64,000 nucleotides of DNA, taken from positions 105,445,972 to 105,509,971 of the forward strand of contig OY821517.1 of assembly GCA_963682025.1 (NCBI GenBank), given 5' to 3'. The first letter of the stretch is position 1. Every line of letters begins with the position of its first letter. This document shows, piece by piece, positions 57,784 to 64,000 of this stretch. Position numbers and translations under genes: made by a program. The notes beneath the pieces are model-generated. The model searched no databases. It was not told where the DNA came from and saw only the letters and a program-made list of their open reading frames with translations. The stretch is from Cordilura impudica. Its lineage: Eukaryota > Arthropoda > Insecta > Diptera > Scathophagidae.

Positions 57784-59165
57784 ATTTTATTTATTTATTT
57801 GCTTTCCTGTACAACAAGAAAAAAATGTTAAAGAAAAACCAAGAAAAATAAAGTAATTAATAAAATTATTATGCAAATTATTTAAAATGATATTTTCTAA
57901 AACTTGAAGCGTTGCTGTTTAGTTGCTGAGATTGTCGAATCATATTCCAAAGATGTGTAGCGCTAACGTAAAAATGTCATTCAGGTACCAAATAACGGTG
58001 ACGAGGTAGAATTAATTTTTTGATCTGGGGAACCGCTATCATTATTGCACAAACCATTTTCTGAGGCCCATCAATACAATTGACTAAGGTCATAGTTAAT
58101 TTTGTCTTTATTTTCATCTATCGACTGAACTGGGGTGCTCAGAAAGAGTTGTACATCGTCAGCGTAAATGTGTATATTACAATGAGAGAGATAATCTGAT
58201 AAATCGTTGATATAAATTGGGAGCAAAAATGACCCTAATATTGATCCTTACAGTACACCTTTTATAAAGTTTAAAGGTTCAGATGACTTGCTATTTATGT
58301 GTACGGACTGTGTGCGGTTTGTGGAGTAAAATGAAATTAGAGGAGTTGATGTTGAGGAAAAATTAAGAAATGTTTTAACTTCATAAAGAGTGTTTGAGAG
58401 TTTGTGTCCAACGCCTTGGAATGATATAGCAGATTACTTTGCTATCTTCTATGTCACGTCTTATGTTTTCGTAAACGTCAGCTGTGGTGTGCTCTAAAGA
58501 CGGATTGTTTATGGGACATTAAGTTGTATTGAATTATATATATTCATTCATTTCAGAACATATTTTCTTTTCAAAAAAACTTGACAAGTAACAGAATGGC
58601 TATTGGTCGTTGTTGAGAATTTAATGTTCGGATAGGTATTATTTTAGCATGTTTCTAAATATATGGTAGGGAAACTGCTTGAAGTTATAATGTAGGTGAA
58701 GAATAAAGTTATATAACTCAGTTAAAGTGGAAGCAGTACTTTAATAAATTTCGGATTTACATTATCATATCATACAGAGTTTGACTTTACCACAGAAATA
58801 CATTTTAAAATATCAAGTTGGTTAACGCAGTTAAATTCAAAGGAATTTTCCTCGTATATTATTGTAAAATTCATGATCCACTTCTACCGAAGGTATATTC
58901 GTAAATTATAAGTTCAATTCTTCAACGTCTACCGAACAGCTATTATTATTGCATCTTCCAATACCAATATCTCTAATTGTCTTCCAAGTTTGTTTGGAGT
59001 CAATGTCAGAATTAAGTTTCATCGAAAAGAAATTGCACTTAGCAGTTTTGATTTTTCGCTTAATATCTTTCCTAGCCGTATGATATACGTCTTTCAGCAC
59101 AGGAGTTTGAAGCCTCTTCCATCTAGAGTGCGCAATATCCCTTCGATAGATTGAGAAGGTTTAAT
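57784..59165 (-). mobile_element. non-LTR retrotransposon LINE-C relic, jockey/CR1 type
   Basis: On the minus strand the upstream linker between endonuclease and reverse transcriptase is visible (59100-58906: KRKIKTAKCNFFSMKLNSD, then KQTWKTIRDIGIG). Badly broken reverse transcriptase follows, with HIYADDVQLF near 58180-58150. The 3' end TTCTTGTTGTACAGGAAAGC plus a (TAAA)n tail (57784-57800) matches LINE-A and LINE-B. This copy preserves protein upstream of the parts present in the other two but lacks the middle of the domain (a deletion between about 58440 and 58870). Confidence 0.7.
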
Positions 59166-60077
59166 ATATAGATACCGTTTCATCGAAAAGCTGTAATAAA
59201 TTGTCCTGTAGAAAGGTTAATTGATCATCAACAGATATCAGTCATATAGTAAATACAATCCCAGTCAATTTATTTTCATCAAACTAATTTAATTTAATAT
59301 TCCAAAATGCTTCTGAATTTTTTATTTAATTTTTATGAGTTGTATATAAAATAGAAAACAAATAAAAAATATGATCTCAATTTATTTTAAGTTTTTATGT
59401 TTATTTGTTAAAATTGCATCTTAATTTTTTATATAAAAAATTTATACCAACTCTTACGAAACTGAGAATAGTGGAAATTAGAACACATAAATATTCAAGA
59501 AATTTCAAAAATAACGATTGTTTGTTTGAACGAAGTTGTATCTTTTGAGATTAATACGAAGTAAAAACTGTACGGTATGAAAACTGATTCTTAACCACAC
59601 TGCTCGTAGGCCTGACTTTAGGTGAGTATGTTCAAGCGCTGACCAAAAAGTGCAAGTACGAGTGTATATGAGATAGACGCAGGTCCAAACCTCACGCCCG
59701 CCCTAAGTAGAAAAATTTCATATAGAAACAATCTTTTCAATTAAAACATAACAATTTATCACAATGTTCAATAAATCACTGATGAAGGCTGAAATGCCAG
59801 AAACTGGTCCGATTAAGAATAAAGTGTAATTATGAATTTTAGAAATATATGCTTTCTTCTGCTCTACCACGCACCATTTAAAAATATTGTATTTGGTCTC
59901 AATCTATACTGACTTAAATTTTTTTATTTATTTAGTTTTTGTTTTTTAATTTTTTAAATAATTTTTTTCTTCTGGAATACAGTATAAACTCGATAATCCG
60001 AACCCAGCGAATCCCAAATCATTGCGTATTCTTTAATCCGTATTGATTTCAACCTTATAATCCGGAGTGAATACAAA
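59166..60077. other. unassigned sequence containing a hammerhead-like motif
   Basis: Contains the motif at 59775-59815. The AC-rich and GC-richer stretch 59590-59720 looks like the end of an eroded retroelement, possibly Penelope-like, but no coding region supports this. Confidence 0.35.
59775..59815 (+). ncRNA. hammerhead-ribozyme-like core motif
   Basis: CTGATGA (59779-59785), a GGC/GCC stem with a TGAAAT loop (59787-59798), GAAA (59800-59803), then C-TG-GTC with a cleavage-type C at 59809. AATC before and GATT after the core can pair as stem I. This is the order of a type I hammerhead with a very short stem III, as found in Penelope-like retroelements. Non-ideal: A-A instead of a pair closing stem II, and an A-C mismatch at the base of stem I. 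Confidence 0.4.
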
Positions 60078-60447
60078 TCCATAATATTAATAGGCTAGGC
60101 GATTTTTTGTGACCGATGATTTGTTCTACCGTTTTATCCCGATTTTGACCAAACGTATATTATTTGAAAGGTATTTCTTTTTAGCCATTTTGCAGACTTA
60201 CAGATTTTTAAATTTTTCCCCTTATTTTGAGTAAACTGCATTTAAAGTTGCTAATAACACATACATAAAATTTACAGTGGTATGTATGTGTTTATTAAAT
60301 TTGTTAATGTGTTTGTAATAAAAATGAGTTTGTTTTTTGTGTTGATTTGTGAATTGGCAATAATTGATTCCTTTAGGGTCTTTATTTAATGAAAAAATAA
60401 AATTTCCTAGAATTTGCACTCGAATTTCGAGGGCTGGAATCTGCTAG
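60078..60447 (+). mobile_element. non-autonomous Helitron, copy 4
   Basis: TCCATAATATTAATAGGCTAGG start after A, CTCGAATTTCGAG palindrome, CTGCTAG end before T. Length is 370 bp. Confidence 0.85.
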
Positions 60448-61123
60448 TAATAATATAATATATATATTTTACTAAAAAATTAGAATGTCATGAAAAATAC
60501 AATAATAATATTTTTTAGTTTAAAAAATTACTGCATTTTACTGCATATTGAAATTTCTCTTTTAGTTATTTGATCGGTTAATCGAGGAATTTTCAAAATT
60601 TGATTGCCTAATTGATCACTAACATTTTTTTTTAATTTTTAATCGACCAAGGCTACATTTTGCATTTACGGGTTAACGAACGAAGTAATTGGCGACAACC
60701 TGTAAAGGATGTATATAACTTAAAATCTATTACATAAATTCTTTGCGTTTTTCAAAAATTCAAAAGTAAAAATTTTTTATATTAATATTTGAATCGACTA
60801 CTTGTTTGGAATTTGCAATCTAATATATTCTACAACACTATTTACATTTAATTTCTTTAAATAATGAACTTTCCAGGTTAAGTCCTGAACTAAAAATTAA
60901 TTTGGTGATTAGTCTTTGCATTTAGTAGCGGTTTGTGATTCATCGAGTACAGTTGGTTTGGAAAATTCTCAAAAAAAAAAAAAAAAAATAAAAAATGGTG
61001 AAATAAGTTAAGAATACTTACATATATACAGACTTAGGAACATCATCATGTAATGAAAATAATAACGAAAATTTAAAAATTTTAAAATTACCATGAATAT
61101 TGAAATGATAATAAAATAAAATA
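60448..61123. other. AT-rich sequence upstream of the TMEM26-like exon
   Basis: Probable 5' flank or leader of the gene starting at 61124; no promoter element was identified. Poly-A runs near 60968-60990. Confidence 0.35.
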
Positions 61124-61318
61124 ATGGCAAAAATTATATCAACTATAAAAGCGACACTGACACGTATAATTTTTAGTACCCACAGTATTATAGCCATATA
61201 TCAAGTGGTCGAAAATAAAAATGACATTATCTATTGGACTCTGAGTTCTCCATTGTTATTGCTGCTCTTCGAGGGCATTTTTACTATATTTATTAAAAAG
61301 ACTCAGGAATGGAGATGG
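61124..61318 (+). CDS. first coding exon of a TMEM26-like membrane protein
   Basis: Opens MAKIISTIKATLTRIIFSTH with ATAATGG context and runs 65 codons to a point where the Trp codon is split by a donor, GAGATG/GTAATT (61318/61319); without splicing the frame stops at once (TAA 61320-61322). Two membrane segments are visible: LTRIIFSTHSIIAIYQVV (residues about 12-29) and YWTLSSPLLLLLFEGIFTIF (about 37-56), followed by IKKTQEWRW. The pattern of the first helix, a YW, a second helix with FE, and a charged K..EW.W before the exon end is that of TMEM26-family N-termini, from memory of animal homologues. The function of this family is poorly known. The expected next exon (an F-x-P-x-x-F-L-Y-L type segment) was not found in the remaining 2.7 kb. 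Confidence 0.6.
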
Positions 61319-62106
61319 TAATTATTACACTATTAATTTTATTTTAAATAATTTCAAAATTAACCTCTGAACAATATATGTAATTTCTTTAGACTGTAAT
61401 TTTTCTCTAAAATAAACAATAGGTTGACGTCATGTTTTTCTTTACTTTTTTTGAGGGTTCATCAATTCTTTGATTTTCAATTAAACGTTAGAATCATATA
61501 AATTTATATCCACCCTCTTACTCCCTCCATAATTGATTGATTGGAATATTAACTGTTTTTGGCTCTCTATTTGTCTTCACTTAAAACGCACTTTCCAATC
61601 GCGGTCATTTCACAAACATTTAATAGTATTTTATTTTGTTGGCGGTATAAATCATTGTTTACATTCATGTCCTTAGTATTATATTTTTTTGCACAGGTTA
61701 TGGTGTGATTTCATTGTTAGTAAATAAACTTTTTTTAGCGGTTTAGAAATTGATGGATGGATAGTAGATACATGATTGCACATATACGAGTATAGTATGG
61801 TTTTAACTATATATTTTACTGTATTATTTTATAGGCAGTAAGAAGTAATTGTTTTGGTACTCCGGCTCATGTGTAGATCCCGGGCTTCAGGATTCCTTTT
61901 TATCCAAAAACCCCGAAATTTCGGCTTTCTGGATTTCGGTATTAGCATCCCTAGTCTAATGTGTCATGATTTAATCCTATCTACTTCTCAATTATTGTGA
62001 TTAAAAATTATTAAGAGAAACAACAAAAAATATTTTTTTTTTGTATTTTTTAAACCACTACAACAAATAATTTGTTTTTTTTTGGCTGGTGCGTAATTAT
62101 AAATGC
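61319..62106. other. presumed intron of the TMEM26-like gene
   Basis: AT-rich. A strong-looking acceptor (pyrimidine-rich tract and GCACAG ending at about 61697) is followed by a frame with a stop after about ten codons that does not fit the family, so it is not called an exon. Confidence 0.35.
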
Positions 62107-62819
62107 AGTGAGAAAATTAAAGTCGGTCTAGGCCGACTGTACGATACCATAGAGACCCTATCTCTAATTTGATATAGAAAAAAAGCATAAACCAAATTTG
62201 AGTGGCATTATTATTTTTTTGCCTTCGGATATGAAGGATATGGGACTAGGTCGAAAAATGTACAGATCCTGATCATATTTGGTAAAGTCACTTATTTTCT
62301 GCAAAAAGGTATACAAACCATATTTGAGAAAAAATGTGCAATATTTTTTTTTTTGCTAGATTTAAGTGAAGATCGGGAATCAGCTCCATTTGGGAGCTAT
62401 GACTAAGAATTGTCCTATAGGATTTACTTTTGAACTACTGATAAATGAATATAATAAGCATACACAAACCAAATTTTACCGAGACCTATATGATAATTTG
62501 TATATTATGGCAATTAAAGTCGATATCATAGTGGTCATTTGTATGGGGACTAGGTCTTAACATGATCCTATTTTCACCAATTTCACTCCTATGTCGGATA
62601 GAAGCATATATATACTAAATTTTATCAAACTAAGTTCATATTTGCGACCTGTAGTTTGATTACATGGTTTATATGGACACACAAACGGACGGACGAACGG
62701 ACATCGCTAAGTCAACTCAGAAAATGATTCTGAGTTGATCGGTATAATAAAAGAAAAGATGGATCTAGGTCAAGTATTTTTGACCTATATCCTGACTACA
62801 TAGTGGTGTAGGGCATAAA
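62107..62819 (+). mobile_element. HINE-7: degenerate DINE/HINE-like element
   Basis: GTGAGAAAATTAAAGTCGGTC start with a mutated palindrome (GGTCTAGGCCGAC), a reduced left subTIR, ACGGACGGACGAACGG microsatellite remnant near 62685-62700, and end TAGTGGTGTAGGGCATAAAA. Its right flank ACTCAGCTAACGGTTAAGT is shared with the fragment at 11863-12130. Confidence 0.7.
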
Positions 62820-62929
62820 ACATATTACTCAGCTAACGGTTAAGTCAGTTATTGGTTATTAATGGATGTTTTTTTTTAGAGTTATAGAACTTTATATTAA
62901 AATAAAGTAAAGACAAGGATTCTTAATAT

Positions 62930-63175
62930 CAATTAAACTGGCTTTGTTGGAGAGATACTTTTATGCCATTAATGTCTAAATATGATCTGTGGCCGCCACG
63001 ACTGGCGCGTACTTGGTGCAATCTGAAAATGCAATTCTCAAACAATTTTCCCAGCATTGGCTGCCGTATTTCGCCAATAACTCGTCGAATGTTCATTTCC
63101 AGGTGTTTATTGCCCTCTGGTTTATCGGCGTAGACAGGACGGCCAGTTAACAGGACCTTTACGTGAAATTATTCA
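62930..63175 (-). pseudogene. mariner-type transposase C-terminal fragment
   Basis: The minus frame from about 63165 to 62940 reads VYADKPEGNKHLEMNIRRVI, then GEIRQPMLGKLFENCIFRLH and QVRASRGGHRSYLDINGI, the C-terminal region that follows the last catalytic residue in the family seen at 22573-23280. The frame is open for about 70 codons. The rest is lost. Confidence 0.65.
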
Positions 63176-63249
63176 TCATCAAAAATTTCTTTGAGTAAAT
63201 TAGTTGTAGCGTGTTGTGAATCTACAAAAAACACACTTTATTTGAAACA

Positions 63250-63620
63250 TTTTTTTTACAGAATATTTTTTTCGATGTGAAAAAGTTTAACTTAGATGGC
63301 CCGAATAATTACAAGTCCTGCTGGAGAGATTTTCGTAAGGAACCACGATAGTTCGATCAAAGAAATTTTTATTGTTGTGTCTCCTATAGTTAGGGGTGAA
63401 TTGTGTGTCGATGGTAGGTATAGCTTTCTCGAGTACCAAAACGAAGTCGACAGAATACACAATTCATCCCCAGACAAACCTCAATAAAGCGCTGTTCATA
63501 ACAGTAACCAGACTCGCATGTGGTTAGAGTTACACTATATACCTCAAAACTACAATGGCCAGCATGTTCTCCTGACCAGAATCCCATGGAAAACATCTGG
63601 GGAATGATGGTAATTATTAA
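63250..63620 (+). pseudogene. Tc1-like transposase relic
   Basis: KKFNLDGPNNYKSCWRDFRK near 63275-63335 (first catalytic Asp region) and [20 protein letters not shown] near 63551-63610, with the third catalytic residue region. Same family as 12270-12960. A deletion between them removes the second Asp region, and stops are frequent. Confidence 0.7.
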
Positions 63621-63640
63621 TTATTTCGTTTTTGTGTATT

Positions 63641-63785
63641 TATTATACCCATTAATCAGTAATCCAATATTAAACCCTGTAGAACCTTTACAATTACAAT
63701 ATAAATCTTCTTCCTAATCTTCTCTTATATCTATAAAAAAAACTAAAATATTGCACAGATTCTTTTCAAATTTGATTTTTATATA
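63641..63785 (-). mobile_element. HINE-like fragment joined to a Tc1 relic
   Basis: ATTATACCCATTAATCAGTAATCC, TCTTCTCTTATATCTATAAAA and ATATTGCACAGATTCTTTTC match the middle of the minus-oriented family. It begins directly after the Tc1 relic. Confidence 0.5.
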
Positions 63786-64000
63786 TGGGGCGTTTCATGT
63801 CAAGTGAACCAACTTTCGAAATCGATGTCTTCCGATCGGGATGAAATTTGCACCAAGGTTAGCCCTATTGGATAGTAGTTTATACGCTATTTTTCAACAA
63901 GATCGGTCCAGAACACTCTGAGTTGGAGGGGGCTAAAATATGACATTTTGGCTAAACAGTTGTTTTTATAGTTCTTTAGTTTAGGTAGTTATTTCTTCAA
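63786..64000. repeat. unclassified GC-richer sequence at the window end
   Basis: From ATGGGGCGTTTCATGTCAAG onward the composition changes abruptly and the text (ATCGATGTCTTCCGATCGGG, ATGAAATTTGCACCAAGG) has the look of a dispersed repeat. No second copy lies in this window. Confidence 0.3.

Noticed and set aside
61697..61730. Candidate second exon of the TMEM26-like gene after a strong acceptor
   Set aside because: Gives only about ten codons before a stop and no family resemblance.
1..64000. CRISPR arrays, operons, prokaryotic signals, tRNA or rRNA genes
   Set aside because: The sequence is fly nuclear DNA; no regularly spaced CRISPR-type array and no tRNA or rRNA consensus was seen by eye. 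tRNA-like genes could be missed without a covariance search.

Overview
The window is nuclear DNA from a higher (schizophoran) fly, most likely a calyptrate such as a blow fly, house fly or stable fly. This is inferred from three things: a Drosophila-like syntaxin 1A next to a Drosophila-like eIF4EHP, a very AT-rich background with large gaps, and a dense load of insect transposons. Established genes occupy a small fraction of the sequence.

Genes. On the minus strand in the middle lie Syx1A (30807-31685, one intact coding exon) and, upstream on the same strand, eIF4EHP (coding exons at 37967-38001, 37218-37463 and 34930-35404; the last exon or exons were not found). eIF4EHP exon 2 is an in-frame 246-nt cassette that contains a fresh 99/96-bp tandem duplication. 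At the right end, on the plus strand, 61124-61318 reads as the first coding exon of a TMEM26-like membrane protein whose remaining exons are not in view. An unidentified exon-like ORF lies at 48674-48868.

Layout. 1-8 kb: a 0.9-kb element with inverted ends, mariner and Tc1 relics, a repeat with internal tandem units (called family S here) and a piggyBac copy inserted in it. 8-26 kb: a TIR element with a coiled-coil ORF, a LINE relic, Tc1 and mariner relics (one split by a DINE/HINE-like element), a TTAA fold-back element, Helitrons and a palindromic fold-back. 26-40 kb: a transposon-poor island with Syx1A and eIF4EHP. 40-48.7 kb: a nested stack made of a mariner deletion derivative, a LINE whose (AAAT)n tail is split by a solo LTR, and a second family S copy split by a 4.67-kb LOA/I-type retrotransposon with 13-bp target duplications. 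49.8-64 kb: a nest of HINE-like elements, two more Helitrons (one at 53.7 kb, one at 60.1 kb), LINE and Tc1/mariner relics, and a hammerhead-ribozyme-like motif at 59.8 kb.

Most open frames in the window belong to decayed transposons or to non-coding repeat families, and every transposase and reverse transcriptase seen is broken. The value of the window lies in the readable insertion history (empty sites, target duplications, nesting), in the duplicated eIF4EHP cassette exon, and in a few small signals (hammerhead-like core, the 15-bp motif series, the orphan exon) that no element here explains. No clearly new multi-gene system was found.
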